From assembly GCA_950106755.1 (NCBI GenBank), contig OX467082.1, positions 620,001-684,000 of the forward strand: a stretch of DNA of 64,000 nucleotides, given 5' to 3'. Positions 12,515 to 24,815 of this stretch are shown here, in pieces. The stretch's first letter is position 1; each line of letters begins with the position of its first letter. The notes below the pieces were generated by a model. That model was given only the letters and a program-made list of their open reading frames with translations. It ran no database searches and was not told the origin of the DNA. Position numbers and translations under genes: made by a program. This DNA is from Climacium dendroides (Eukaryota > Streptophyta > Bryopsida > Hypnales > Climaciaceae).

Positions 12515-15500
12515 CTAGATTCTATCTGCCTCTTGTTGCCTTGGAACCTCATTTGCTGGTGTGATGAACATTCCACCTTCTGTTGCCACTTCTCTCACTG
12601 GTTCTGACTCCAAGGCAATGGGTTGAAGTCCCATGAAGTCCTCATCATTCCTTACTTCAACCATTGAAGGAATGGGTTGATTGCCTTCAAGCTGACCACG
12701 TCTACCCCTCACATCTGTACGACATATCACCTTCCACCCCCGCCTATGAGGATCGTCTGAAAAGAATACTTGTTGAACATGCAATGGAAATGCAAAAGAG
12801 TTAGCATGCACTTTGCCGTCCATATGGTTGAAATTTGCCATGGCAAAGCCATAGCGATCTCGTTGAACATGAGGGAATCGAACATCATTGCCTGCGCGAA
12901 CCTAGTCACACACTAGCACAGTCGTACAATGATTTCGGTAGTCCAACTCCAATATCTCTTCAATGTACCCCACATAGTCCTCTGTTCTTTCTACAGGTTG
13001 CCCATTGTGAAGCCCCCAACGTAGTTGCCGAGTGAATGAGGCTACTACACCTGAATCTCGTGTAACCAGCCCTAATTCTGCTGTACGAATGCAAAGATGC
13101 ATGCCAAAGGCATGCATTTGACGATGTGATGTTGCATATCGCTCTGGTGGTTGCTTGTATTGTACGACGTCATCGTCGACACGTTGACACGCATTTTCCA
13201 AAGACTTCACCCGTGTAGTCAACCACGAAGCAAAAGGAGGCAAATCCACAAGGTTTGCTGTATATCGCACGGCCATTGTAGGGTGCCGGCGGCGGAATTG
13301 ACGACGAAATGCTTCTCTTTCTTGCCACCTTTGGCATCTTGCGGTTGTGTACTCCCTACATGTCATTCCAAACAAAGGTATAGTTGTCAATCATGTCATG
13401 AAGGGCAACAATCTTGTTATTGAATACATAACTATAAACACCTCAATTCTCAGGCCATATCAAATTTAACATGCCTTGCCAACAACATGTGTTTTCACAA
13501 ATGTTTCATAGGATGTCACAGAATACGTCACACATCACAAGCAACCTAGAAGGCGACATCACAATGAACTTGCCTATGATATGAATTTCTGTCAATATGA
13601 GCATACCTCAGTACAAGCAGCTATACAACATCATACAAAAAAGAATGTAATATGGAATTTGACTGAATTTGAAATGAAGTTCAAGACACTCACTGGCGCC
13701 AAGGTTCAAGGCATGCAGCATTGTCCAATACAAATGCATGTGCAAGATTCCGAAACTCATCTGACATCTTTCGCTTCTGATGGGCATTCAATCGAAGAAT
13801 CTTGTCTGTCATCGTAGCGTCTTCATTTGGATCCCACACACAGTGCACCGTCCCTGTATACTCGCGCATGTATTCAGTACAAAATCCAAGCATATCATCC
13901 ATTCGATAGCCTTCTGCAATGCTACCCTCTGGATGTGCATAAGTCCGGACATAATCTTTTAAAGTTTTCATGTACCGCTCTATTGGGTACATCCAACGGC
14001 AGTGCACGGGGCCACATACAAATAATTGTTGGACCAAGTGCAAGGGAAGATGGGACATGATGTTTAAGAATGTAGGGGGGAATTCCTTCTCCAATACGCA
14101 AGTTGCCATTATGACATCCCGCATCATGTCATCGTGGTCAACTTCTCGCACTTCTTTGGCACAAATTCTTTGGAATACCCGGCTCATTTTGATTATGGCT
14201 GCGCGCACATTCTCATCAAGTAAATTTCGGATTGCCATTGGTAGGATCTGACAAACATTGTTCACAATAAGGCTTATGTTAGGAAGATTAATTGCCGCAA
14301 GCACTTAAGACATTCAGACAGACGTCAAATACTAGTTTTGTGTACTACACAAAGTACGTCACTAATGACATGACTACAAACATGGTTTGCATCACAACCA
14401 TGTCAACACTGTTGTCACCATAGACAGAACATACCTTTCCTATTTTTATTAATGACACTGCTCTTGACATCAAATAAAACAAGACTTGTCTTACTTCTAT
14501 ATACAAGTGAACGTGCAAACATCAATTTCACCTATTGCAACTTCATGACAATAATCACATACAATGGATGCATGTAAAAAACAAATATGCCAAGTACCTG
14601 CTGCATGAAAACATGGTAGTCATGGGTTTTCATATACTAAAGTTTTCCATCTTCTAGGCGCTTGTGAATGCTTCCCACATAATTTGAAGGGGTGCGAATG
14701 TTGGAAATAATTGAAACAAACTCTTTACGTTCGTGTGGCTTGAACACAAAAGGAGCTTGTGGCATGTAGTACTCATCTTGTCGCTGGCGTGGTTCCTGAA
14801 GCCATATTTCTTCACGAATGCCTAATTCTTCTGCATCAAGCCGGCTCCCTGGACTGTCATTCATACCCTACAAAGTCTTCACTATATTCTCGCATAAATT
14901 CTTTTTGCAATGCATAGGATCCAGTGTATGACGTTCGAGCAAATGCTGCAATACAAACCAGTACACATGAGGTCAACAAAATCCTCCATCAAAGACTTTC
15001 GAAAATAACATATTTTTCATGCAACGCTTGTGAAAAAAAAATTGTATGAGAGGTCGATGACTACATTTCAACAAAATAACATGTATGAAATAATTATTGC
15101 CTTTACTGAGACATGCTTGAAGACATTTATAGAGACGTCACCGTAGATAGTTCAAGACATTTACAGCAACATCATTGGGGATAATTTAAAGCATTACACG
15201 TCATAGCATGTCAACAAATACATCATCACTGACACGCCTAGAACAAGGAAATTCCATATGGTTTTTGGTATTCAATTACCTCCCAGTAGTCTAGCTCAAA
15301 TAATGCACTCATTCTTTTTACCCCGGTCACGTGCACTGGATCATCTGGTCCATTTTCCTTGCCACCTAAGTCTAGGTATGATTGTCGCCATGCTGCAAAT
15401 CGGATAATATCTTGTCCTGTTTGTACTTTTGGCATACCACGGTGCTCTGCTTTGCCATTGAACCGAGTGTTCCTTCGATATGGATGATGTCGAGGCAAGT

Positions 15501-17196
15501 AACGCCGTATGCCACCATACACAATCTTCGACCCTCTAACTCTTCTATTTGATAGAACATCTCCAGTTTTGGCCATCCTTGCATCTGTGTCAGGTCCACA
15601 ATGTGGACACCCTTTGTACCCCTTACAACAGAGGCCTGAAATCAGCCCATACGCTGGAAAATCAGAGATGGTCCACATCAATACAGTACGGAATTCAAAA
15701 GATCGATTGCCTTCCGCTTGGGAAAAGTCAAGCGCACGAACACCTGTCCACAATTCCTTCAACTCCTTTAGCAACGGGCGTATGAAGACATCAAGTCCAC
15801 TTGAGCTTGGAGAGTGCTTGCCTGAAATCAAAATACATAATGAAATAAAAAACTTCTTTGTGACAAACCATGGCTCAAAGTTGTAGATCAAGATTAGAAC
15901 TGGCCACGTGGACCAGTTTGTGTTCTTCAACTTGAAGGGATTTACACCATCTAAAGCCAATGCAAGTCGCATGTTCCGCACTTCTGCTCCAAAGTTGTTG
16001 AATGCGACGTTGGTGTCAATGTGCTTCCATGCTGGGCTGTCCACCATGGAATGTATGACGCCGTCACTACTAACGTGTTTGGTGTAACCCGTCAACATGC
16101 GTGCTATCTCAGGCAACCTCCACATCCGTTTCAATCTTGGAATGAGGGGAAAGTGACGGATAACTTTGGATGGAATATTGGTCGTGCCATCCATCCATCG
16201 TGGAGTACTGCACTGAGGACAACTCTCCAATGTGGCATGCGCATCTTCATATAGAATGCACCCATTGGGGCAGGCATGGATATTGTTGTAGTTCAGCCCC
16301 AATCGCCTAATGCTCTTCTGCGCCTCATAATGGTTAATGGGCAACTTGTTACCTTCTGGAAGCAAATCACCGGACAAAAATCGGAATAGCTCATCTGTGA
16401 ATTTATTGCTAATGCGGAAAATGGTACACATATTCATGATGATGATCGTGGCTGATACGATGCTCGCATTTGCACCGTGGTACAGTGGAGTAGTGGCTTG
16501 CGTGTACAAATCTTCCATATTATCTACAATGTCGTCGCAACCATCATCTACATCGCGGCCGTCGCCTCCCTCTCCATAGGCCTCGGACTCTTCATGCAAT
16601 GTATCCCCTCTATCAAAGGCCTCCATGACCTGGCGCTGCACTTCGTGATACTCATCAAGGGGAGGATCATTTTCTTCATCTGGACTTGGTGCATTGTCTT
16701 CTCCAACAAAGACGTTGTCATTGTGAATGTAGTTGTTGTCTGAGCCAACATTGACTATGATGTCGTTGTCGTAAGCGACGTCTTCAACCCAAATTCCAGC
16801 ATCGGGATAGCCTTCAAGGGGGTCCCCACCTAGCAAGGATTTCTTCAAAAAAGGATCTCGACCGACAAGAGAATGATGTTGGCGTATGCTCCTTATGGTC
16901 TTCTGTAGTCCGCCCTTGCAGTTTAGACAGGGACACCTATAAGAGAGCACATTTTTCTCTGTCGCCACACGCAACTCCGTATGTAGGATTAGGTCACCTA
17001 TAGGTATGTGGCGTAGCGTACGTCTGTCTTCTGCAAAGCGGATGGTGGCGCCACGTCTTTGGGACACTGGATTCATGCACGATGTCATCTTCACATTGGA
17101 TAAGGAATTCAAATATGGTGAAGCATCTCTCAAGACCTTGAACAAGAAATCCTGATATAAAATAATCAATTGGTTAGATGGACTCTTCAATGACAT
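12515..17196 (-). pseudogene. TNP2-type CACTA transposase, three amber codons
   Basis: Exons inferred by GT-AG and phase: 17196-15280, 14945-14598, 14247-13694 and about 13390-12515 (roughly 1,200 residues, similar to En/Spm TNPD). N-terminal RCPCLNCKGG matches the transposase-associated Cys-rich domain. The next part (ACPNGCILY, CPQCSTPRW, NNFGAEVRNMRLALALDGVNPF, SGLCCKGYKGCPHCG) is the tnp2 family core, continued in exon 2 by HLLERHTLDPMHCKKN and KTHDYHVFMQ. Exon 3 (HLPLHLVQQLFVCGPVHCRW, PIERYMKTLKDYVR, PEGSIAEGY) is the DUF4218-type region. The last exon ends in a DUF4216-type region (GYIEEILELDYRNH, VQQVFFSDDP). In-frame TAGs lie at 14868-14870, 14637-14639 and 12902-12904; no other stop or frameshift was noticed before the end. 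The true start may be an internal Met or an upstream exon. Confidence 0.9.
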
Positions 17197-18409
17197 TTAA
17201 GTGACTTTCCAAATGCTAGTGGCATGTTGGAGTGCACTATCTTTAGGTGATCTTTAATTTAAAGTGATTGGCATCTAGTACTTGTAGAGGTAGAGGCTGC
17301 AACCACAAGAAATCACTTTCACACCTACTGTTGTTGACATGTCTATAGACATAGAATTCTGATGTATGTGATGTCAATGTTGTCTTCTATGATGTCAATT
17401 ACAACATTATTAATGTGTTTGTCATGACGTCAATTACAACATTATAAATGTGTTTGTCATGACGTCTTTGTAAACATGACGTGTGAACAACAATGTCTTC
17501 CAGAAGAAGAAGCTAGCATCGTGGAGACGTTATATTCCATAGCATGGTCCACATTCTTTTAGTGTTTTAATTTCAGTTGGTTCTTTCCTACGTAAACGCA
17601 ATGTGTAAGCTTCAGAAAATGTCAAAAGGTAAAATAATAAAAGCTTCGAAGGCAAAAAGTGAGTGTGAAATTTCTTGACATTACTCTTCATGACTAGTGT
17701 TGGAACCTCTGAGTTCAACTAACTTTTTTCTAGAATCTTGAAGCCTCTGTAATTGACAAGTAGAAGTGTATATTGACCTAATGTGTGACTAAAAATATGT
17801 CTACAGCAACACTTTCATGTCATTCATAATGTCACAACAGATGTCAAAGCAAACATGAAATAATACTTTCATCATTACAAACCCCCACGTGGCTCTCATG
17901 GTACAATACTAAATCATATTGTTGAAGATATATAAAGTACATACTTAGGGTTCAATGAACACTAAGACCTACGTAGTTCAAAACATCAAAGTCTTTGAAG
18001 GATTTAGCTTACCAATATGGCACAACACTATGTATCACCAAAGCGCACTAAGGTTGTTCATTTTGCAAACACTTCGGTAGAGGCAACTGAAGTGAACCTT
18101 GTAGAGACAGAGGCAGCAATGGTGCTTGGAAATCTTGTATCTCAATGTGCAGGGCAGTCTCAGTTGAAGAGCTCACTTGAAACAACGTGTAGTAGAGGGA
18201 GAGGAGGGAGTCATCACTCCAACAAATGATGAAGAAAATCCCACCTTCGATTACTCCGCAAACCCTACAAAACAAGTGAGATGCAATCTTGTTGCTTCAA
18301 TTCTTTACAATTTCAAATTTTTTGAAAAGTAGATTGTGATCTGGAGTTCGCTAACCCACCCAAGCCAATGATGCAGAAATCCATCAACCAAGGTTGACGG
18401 ATTTGTGCC

Positions 18410-18700
18410 CCAATCTACATGCCGCTGCTCCCTGCAAGCGCAGCCGCGGAGCGACGGAGGAGGGGGCACGGCCTTGGGGGGCGGCGCGCGGCCATAGGGA
18501 CCCGGCCACGGCTGTGGGGGCCGGACCGGGCCGCCCCCCCCGGCAGCCTAGCCAGCCTGCAACCGGGTGGGCCAGCCGGCCCAGCTGGCTTGGCCGGTAG
18601 TCTAGTCGCCCATCCGGGCCGCGGGCTACGTGCGGCCGTCGGATGGGAGGGGGCCCGGCCTGCGGCGGCTAGGGTTTGGAAAACCTTGCCCGTCTTCTAA
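18410..18700. promoter_or_regulatory. GC island between the two CACTA genes
   Basis: About 280 bp of very GC-rich, CpG-rich sequence (runs such as GGGGGGCGGCGCGCGG) stands out in an element that is otherwise AT-rich. It lies between the start of the minus-strand TNP2 gene and the plus-strand TNPA-like gene. Maize Spm has a GC-rich downstream control region in its 5' leader that is a methylation target; this block looks like the counterpart. The ORFs at 18394-18600 and 18419-18700 are products of high GC and are not called. Role is inferred from position and composition. Confidence 0.6.
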
Positions 18701-19025
18701 TTCCGTGACCCCCCTGGCATTAGTTTATTGAGACGTCGCTTGTTTTTGCATGTTCTCTTTGTGTTTATCCTGTCTTCACCAACGTGCTTCCTTGAACGGT
18801 GATTTTAATTTGTGGGTGTCTTGATGCATTGAGGTTGTTTTTATTGAACTTGTTGCATTGTTTTGTCTTTGTTGTCTTGCTTCATTTTCAATTCATCTTA
18901 GTTGTTATTGCAATTGTGTTGAAAAGAGAGTTGTTTTTGTCTCAATACAAATTAATTGTTCTCTTTCTTCATTGTTGTTGTAGGACGTTCAATTCTTCGT
19001 GTTGTGGAGAGATTCACAAGAAGCC

Positions 19026-22000
19026 ATGGCGAAGGGAAACATTGGCAAGCGTAAAATTGAACAGCGTGGGAGTCCGTGGTATGACAGTGAAGAACCTCGC
19101 ATGCGGGCGTTGAATGAACGTAGGTCAAAGAATCGGGAGGATGTCAGAGAGGTACCTGATCGACGTGGGAAGGGTCCTGCATGGCAATTATCTCCACCAG
19201 CTAAGAAGAAGAAGGTGCTTGTTGAGGTTAGCGAAGAAGAAGAGGATGAGGAGCGCAGGTCTCCAACAAATGAGGACAATCAGAGCGGACGATTGAAGGA
19301 GCAATCTTGGAGGTAATAATGTAAATCTTGTTTTTTTTTAAAGATCATAGCTTTTGCTTCCTACCATGTTTTGAATGATGTCAGGAGTGACAAGTGGTGT
19401 TGTAAGGTTGCGTTCATAGTGAGACGTAGTCAAATTATCTTCAAAATTTGGTGTTATTATGAACATGGTCAATGTTCAAGTGGACGTCATAGACGTTTTT
19501 TTGCATGACGTCAATTGTGACATCCTTCAAGTTCATGTCTATGTCAACATTGACGTGTATCTTGTCAAACTTGACGTCTGTAAAGATGCTTTTAAGTTGT
19601 ATAAAATCATCAATGAGTTCTTATGTATTGGTTTCTACAGTCGAGGATATGAGACAGGTTCAGGCCAGGAAGAGTCAGGCAACACAGATGACATCATTGA
19701 AGCAGCAAACAATGAGAAGATGAGAAAAGGCAAGGCTAAAAAAGCAATGAAGAAACCCATCGAACTAGATGCAAACGAGGAGCCACATGGAGCAATGAAG
19801 GATGCATTGTCAAAGGATGTGAACAAGTATGCCAAGTCCCTTGACCCAAGAACAGGTTGGGAGGGCCAATCTAAGGAATTGAGACATATGTTGTTTAAGC
19901 GGCTGTATTCGGGTATTTCCAAAATAAATTTCATTCTTACAATAATGCATGTTAATTGGAATGTTATGTCGTTAAAAATGACATCTATAAAAGCAAATAT
20001 TGCGTTTAGCGTGATGTTTTGTACGACATGTGGATGTCAAAGTGGATGTTTTCTATGACATCTATTTAAATAGATATTGTGTTTTAGTTGACGTCATATT
20101 GAATGTTTTCCCTGACGTGATTATTTTTAATCAAGTTTGATCTGTAAACAACTTTTGCTTTTGTCCCCTACGGTTGTACATGAACTTGAAGCCTTGGAAT
20201 CTGATGTGTGTAATCATTTTGTGGGAGTGGATATTGCCTAAATGTATTTGCTTTTGCATGGGGCGAAAGTAATGAGTGAATGAGATTTGCAGATTGGAAT
20301 ACAATAGGTCGATCGATTCGCGTGAGTGAAAAATTTCTTGGCCGTATCATAACAAAGTCACTCATCACTTTGCGGTTTAAGATGAACCAGCTGATTGATG
20401 AAGAGAAGCCAATGCTAGCTAATTTCAACGACACATATTGGAAGGGGTTGGTTGAGATGCGGCATACCGAAGCTGCACAAGCAAAGTCAGCACAAATGCG
20501 TGCGATCTCAAAGGGTAAAGGATCAAGCACGTCACAGATGAAGGTTGTTGAGAGGCAAGTCACATCACGTTTGGTAAGTACTTATGAACTGCATTTGCCA
20601 CCATGTTCAATTTATTGCAGTCATCTATCTTTGATGCATTTTTACATGTGTATTGTTCTTGTCATGTATATCAAATGATGCTATATGCAACGTCTTTGAA
20701 GACGTTATATGTTCTGAACAATTTTTTTTGGTGAAGTCACATGTTTTAGACAATGTCAATGAAGACGTCACATGTTTTAGAAAATGTCTCTAAGAACTTC
20801 ATATGTTTTAAAGGATGTCTTTTCATACAAGTAGTGTTTTATGGGACGTTTTCATAGACAGAGTATGATTGAGTAGTTTAACACTAACAAAGTGCAAATG
20901 TATATTTTCCCCTCCAATATCACTTTCATCGTTTCATTACACTCATGTGTTACATTTTCTATATTCAAAACATGGTTTGTATGTAGTGACCTTCTTTGAT
21001 GTTCATGTATGTGATTTGACATTGTAGACTTTGGTATTGGGACGTGAACCGCTTGATGATGAGATTGATGCTGAAGTGGCAAAGGAGTTGAAGCGCATTA
21101 GCGAACAGAAAAACAAAGGTCGATATGATGCAAGCAAGGAGCTTGAAGAAGTGCGTACACGCATGTTGGAGATGGAGGGTTCCATGATGCGATTGGAAGA
21201 GAAAGTGACATCATCCCAAGAACGGATCGAGGAGATGTTGAAGGATTTCGTAGAGGAAAAAAGAAGGGCAAGTCAACAATCAGTCGAGTACATAGTGCAA
21301 CCTCCTTCATTTGTGCAGGGTTTAGCAGGAATGGAGCCAATGTCACAGGGAATGGCAGCTTGGACCACGGTGCAATCAGACTTACTTCTACCAATGTTGA
21401 AGTCTTCGGCCCCTCATCCGAAGAAGCCAGTCTCTGTTGCAGACGACGTCGATGCTGACCCTATTCCTGTTGAGGAGAATGTTGTTGACGATGTTGTTGT
21501 TTTTGGTGCAGACAAAGATGTAGTGGGAACTGATGTGACAGCAGACGTCGTGGAGCCAATGTCTACAGAAGACTCCAAATCTGCAGATGTTGTTGCCATA
21601 GTCGAAGAAGGAGAAATCAAAGAGGAAGAGGACGATGCATACGCGCTACCCACAACAAGCATCAAAAAAAGCACGGCAAAAGGCGTGGCACGTCAAACCC
21701 AAAGCTCTTCTACACAGGAGGTAATCCAAGTGTGCCACTTTATACTTTCTTGAAAGAATTCTAACCATTCCTTTGTTGAACATGAAGTTTGTATCATGCT
21801 AGATATGTGTTTTATGTGACATTGATGCAAATGCTCTGTTATGTCACCACAGATGTCTTTATGACATCAAATGTGAGGGATTTGAATGACTTCAGTTACA
21901 TTGGGTTCAGAATTTGTCATTTTCAAATGTATGTTGCATTAGGATGATCAAGCACCGACATATTCACCAGGGAGGTCTCGTCGTGTAGTGAAGAGCTTAG

Positions 22001-22101
22001 CATCCGAAAATGTAGTGAAAGCACCGCAGAAGACATCCACCGCAAACCCAAATGCACCAAAGGCAGTTGTCTCACCCAAACCTCCCCAAGTTGCCACCAA
22101 G
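19026..22101 (+). CDS. TNPA-like DNA-binding protein of the CACTA element
   Basis: Five exons join with agreeing phases: 19026-19312, 19641-19912, 20293-20573, 21028-21720 and 21943-22101, about 563 residues with no internal stop. The start is the first ATG after the GC island and a plausible leader intron (acceptor near 18983). Exon 1 is basic then acidic (PPAKKKKVLVEVSEEEEDEE), a likely nuclear signal. Exon 3 (DWNTIGRSIRVSEKFLGRI, YWKGLVEMRHTEAAQAK) has the layout of the plant Ptta/En/Spm transposase_24 family. Exon 4 begins with a coiled coil (KELEEVRTRMLEMEGSMMRL) followed by an acidic tail. A final exon after 22101 is expected but not identified. It would bind the subterminal repeats; that role is inferred from the family. 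Confidence 0.75.
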
Positions 22102-23744
22102 GTCAGTTGCACTCATTTTAAACTTTTGATCCTTTGGTTCTTTAGTGTGCCGATCAATTAAACTTAGGCGTAGTTGAAGAGGTTGTCTATTGTTTGTTTT
22201 CATGTTGTACTATGAATAAATTCACTCATGATGTCAAAGGTGGTGGACTGATGCAAGTGTCTATTGTGAAGTCGGTGCCACCTCGGAAAAAGTGATTTAG
22301 TGTCACTTATGATGATCTGTTGATGTTGTTGAAGACGTTGAGTGTGTTGGCGGAGACATCTTTTACAGCACACCATGTTGATCATGATGTTCCAAGAAAC
22401 GTGTTTATATGTCATGGTTTGTGTGAGGGAGTGTGGTAGTGGGAAGATAAATCGAGGGAGAGGGGGTTGAGGTAGACAGAAGGAATGTGAACATTTGACT
22501 TCTAAGGATGGCTTGGAAGTAGCCACTACTTACTGATATATTTGTTTTGTACCTTTGCCTTAGCACGTTTGTGTATTATTGACAACAAAAAATCTCTATG
22601 TTTTCATGTAATGTAGGCATGGTTATATGCTTAATAATAAACAAATGTCGATGTTGAATCGATGTTCGAATTTGTTGTCAGTGACATAGCATTGTACAAT
22701 GTTGTAGTTAATTTAAGCACGGAAGTTGTTTATTCTTATGCCAATGTAAATGTCAAAATACAACAAGGCAGTAGACATTGGCGTTACATACCATGTCTTC
22801 TGAGACACTGACATGAATAATACTTTGCCTTGCAGTAGTTGTCATTCGCTACGGGTTCAATGTTATTTGTAATGTTTAGAGAGCGTTGTGAAACAGAAGC
22901 CACGTCTATTGAGATGTCAACAAAGATGTGTCGCACAACAGAAAATGTTGTTGAAGGGAACTATATATGGTTCTTTCACAAAAACTACCCAATTTTGCAT
23001 GACATAGAGGTTGTTTAAAATTATGTCATAGTGGACACGCTTGCGTTTTATGAAACATCTGCGTTACATACCATGTTTTTTGAGACACTCACATGAACAA
23101 TACATTTCCTTGCACTAGTTGTCATTGCCTAAATGTCCAATGTCATCTTCAATGTTAGGAAGTGTTGTGAAACAGCAGCCACGTCTATTGAGATGTCAAG
23201 AAAGATGTCTCTCAGAACGTAAAGTGTTGTTGAAGAGAACTATGTATGCTTCTTTCAAATAAACTTTCCTGTTTTGCATGACATAAAGGTTGTTCACAAT
23301 GATGTCAAAATGGACACGTCTACGTTTTATGAGACGTCATGAACAACAGGACTTTAGAATTTCAACTCACCCAATATTGTTGACGTGGCATGTCCACGTC
23401 AAAAAATGCCACGTCAGATTTAAAAGGGGTCCACGTCACCGCCCTAGGCATGAAGGGGTTGGGGGAAAAAAAGTACCCGTGGCAAAAACTGCCCAAACAA
23501 AAGTTGAGTTGGCATGTTGGACCCCTCCACATGTCACACTTAGAGAAGTTTGGAGGCCTTGAATTTTTTTGACATCACAAAAAATCGTCATGTTATTGGT
23601 GACGTTCACAAAAATTTTAGCATGTTTTGGACGTTTCTTTTTTGACGGATTTCGGAGGACATCAACGTCGATGTCAAACCCGTTTTTAAAAACACAGATG
23701 CCTGTTTTTTGTGACATCCAAAAAAACTACGTTTTCTTATAGTG
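22102..23744. repeat. Right subterminal region of the 13-kb CACTA
   Basis: Contains two related segments of roughly 260 bp around 22780-22950 and 23050-23240, sharing TTGGCGTTACATACCATGT-like wording, CAGCCACGTCTATTGAGATG and AAGATGTCTC. Nearer the end are CCACGTCA words (around 23385-23435) and GACATC/GACGTC motifs, ending in the terminal inverted repeat. The last TNPA exon probably falls in its first few hundred bases. Confidence 0.6.
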
Positions 23745-24148
23745 TTCCGGATTCCGGATCCTATCCGGATCCGTTAGTTCGGAATAGCTCCGGATTGATT
23801 CCGGATCTAGTTCCAATACTACAAAAAGTCTTTGAAAATACTTTTTGGACAACTCTCTAGGCTCCGGTTTCCGATTAGGACGGAAAGTGCAAATTTCCTC
23901 CTTAACCATTTTACCGCAATTAAGAGCCCCTATAGTTGTTAATCCATAACTCTAGTAATTTCTCTATTTCTACCCCACAGAATACAGAAAATGTACTATG
24001 AATGGATTTCTTACTTCAAATTCTATTTGAAATAAATAAAATCTATTTTCTTCGCTTCTGACAGTATGTGTTTTGGATTTTGTGTGAGAAATTCCGGAAG
24101 AGTTCAAAAGCAGGCTTGCCCTTAAAACCCTAAAATATGACAGAATGC

Positions 24149-24815
24149 AAATCAGCGCAAGCCGCGCTGATTTGACAATATACTATCATAGAAGCCAGAA
24201 AAACAAAATTTGACATAGCTAGGTAGCCTATAGGATAAGTAGTTCGAGGATCACAGTGATTAACTAGAGTGCGTCACCTAAAACAAAAAACTGCATATCA
24301 ACGCGAGTCGCGCTGATCTGCTATGTCCCCCTCAAAACATAAACTGACTAAGACCATATAATTGAGCTAAAATCTAGGAATTCCGCTATGGTAATATCCC
24401 CCGACATGCGAATTAGAGCGACCCGATCTGAATCGTAGTAACAGAATTCCATAGTATTTGAAAACCCTGCGTTGCTGATCAACGTGAGACGCGCTGATCT
24501 GCAACGTCTGCCCTCAAAAAAATAGACCACCCTAGAGTAATAATAAAATAAACCCATATATACGAATTCTACTACGCAAATATATAACAACTATACACAT
24601 CAGCGCGGCCCTGTGTTGAATCGTCAAGTCTTACCGTAAAAGATAAGAAAGTAGGCAAACTGAGGTCATGGGCATAGAGAACCAAAACCCAATAAATACT
24701 AACCTCACCTTCATAAGTAGAGAATACCTCAACATCTACAATAGATAAGCAATAACACAAGTCCGAAAAGAGCAATCTACAAACCATACGCAGATCAGCG
24801 CGACTCGCATTGATT
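24149..24815 (+). repeat. Cluster of five interrupted palindromes
   Basis: Five copies of a 21-25-bp interrupted palindrome lie at about 24149-24173, 24298-24320, 24477-24499, 24599-24621 and 24793-24815. The consensus is about TCAGCGCGACTCGCGCTGA, often with flanking A/T that extends the symmetry. Copies differ at single positions (AACGCGAGTCGCGCTG, CAGCGCAAGCCGCGCTG). They precede the first recognised exon of the ParB-like gene; no gene is seen among them. Further copies lie near 26348, 27805, 27890 and 32872, and a weak one near 35610. Confidence 0.85.

Larger units (their letters stand above)
10709..23744. mobile_element. CACTA (En/Spm) transposon, 13.0 kb, two genes
   Basis: The left end reads CACTATAAGAAAACTGCGTT and the right end is its inverse (AACTACGTTTTCTTATAGTG), giving terminal inverted repeats of about 14 perfect bp plus a weaker extension. 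The flanking triplets are both TTC (10706-10708 and 23745-23747), the 3-bp duplication expected of CACTA insertion. Inside are a minus-strand TNP2-type gene and a divergent plus-strand TNPA-like gene with a GC-rich block between them. Subterminal and intronic DNA is full of GACGTC, TGACGTCA and CCACGTCA words. The element sits in a solo LTR. It would be autonomous by layout, but the TNP2 frame has three amber codons. Confidence 0.95.
9480..24063 (-). mobile_element. Solo LTR (~1.55 kb) split by a CACTA element
   Basis: The LTR begins TGTCGTACGC at 9480 and ends TTCTGACA at 24063, so its ends are the inverted pair TGTC/GACA. The 5 bp before it (9475-9479) and after it (24064-24068) are both GTATG, a 5-bp target duplication. 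The two LTR parts (9480-10708 and 23745-24063) are both dense in CCGGA words and are separated by the CACTA element plus its own duplication. Without these the LTR is about 1,545 bp. No internal retroelement coding lies between the ends, so this is a solo LTR. The shared TGTCG start suggests the same orientation as the LTRs at 731 and 36227. Confidence 0.88.

Noticed and set aside
18394..18700. Two overlapping ORFs rich in Gly, Pro, Arg and Ala
   Set aside because: They arise from the GC island, where stop codons are rare in every frame.
24149..24815. True bacterial-type parS sites
   Set aside because: The palindrome does not resemble the bacterial parS consensus. Only the general idea of a ParB-like protein with palindromic sites is kept as a hypothesis.
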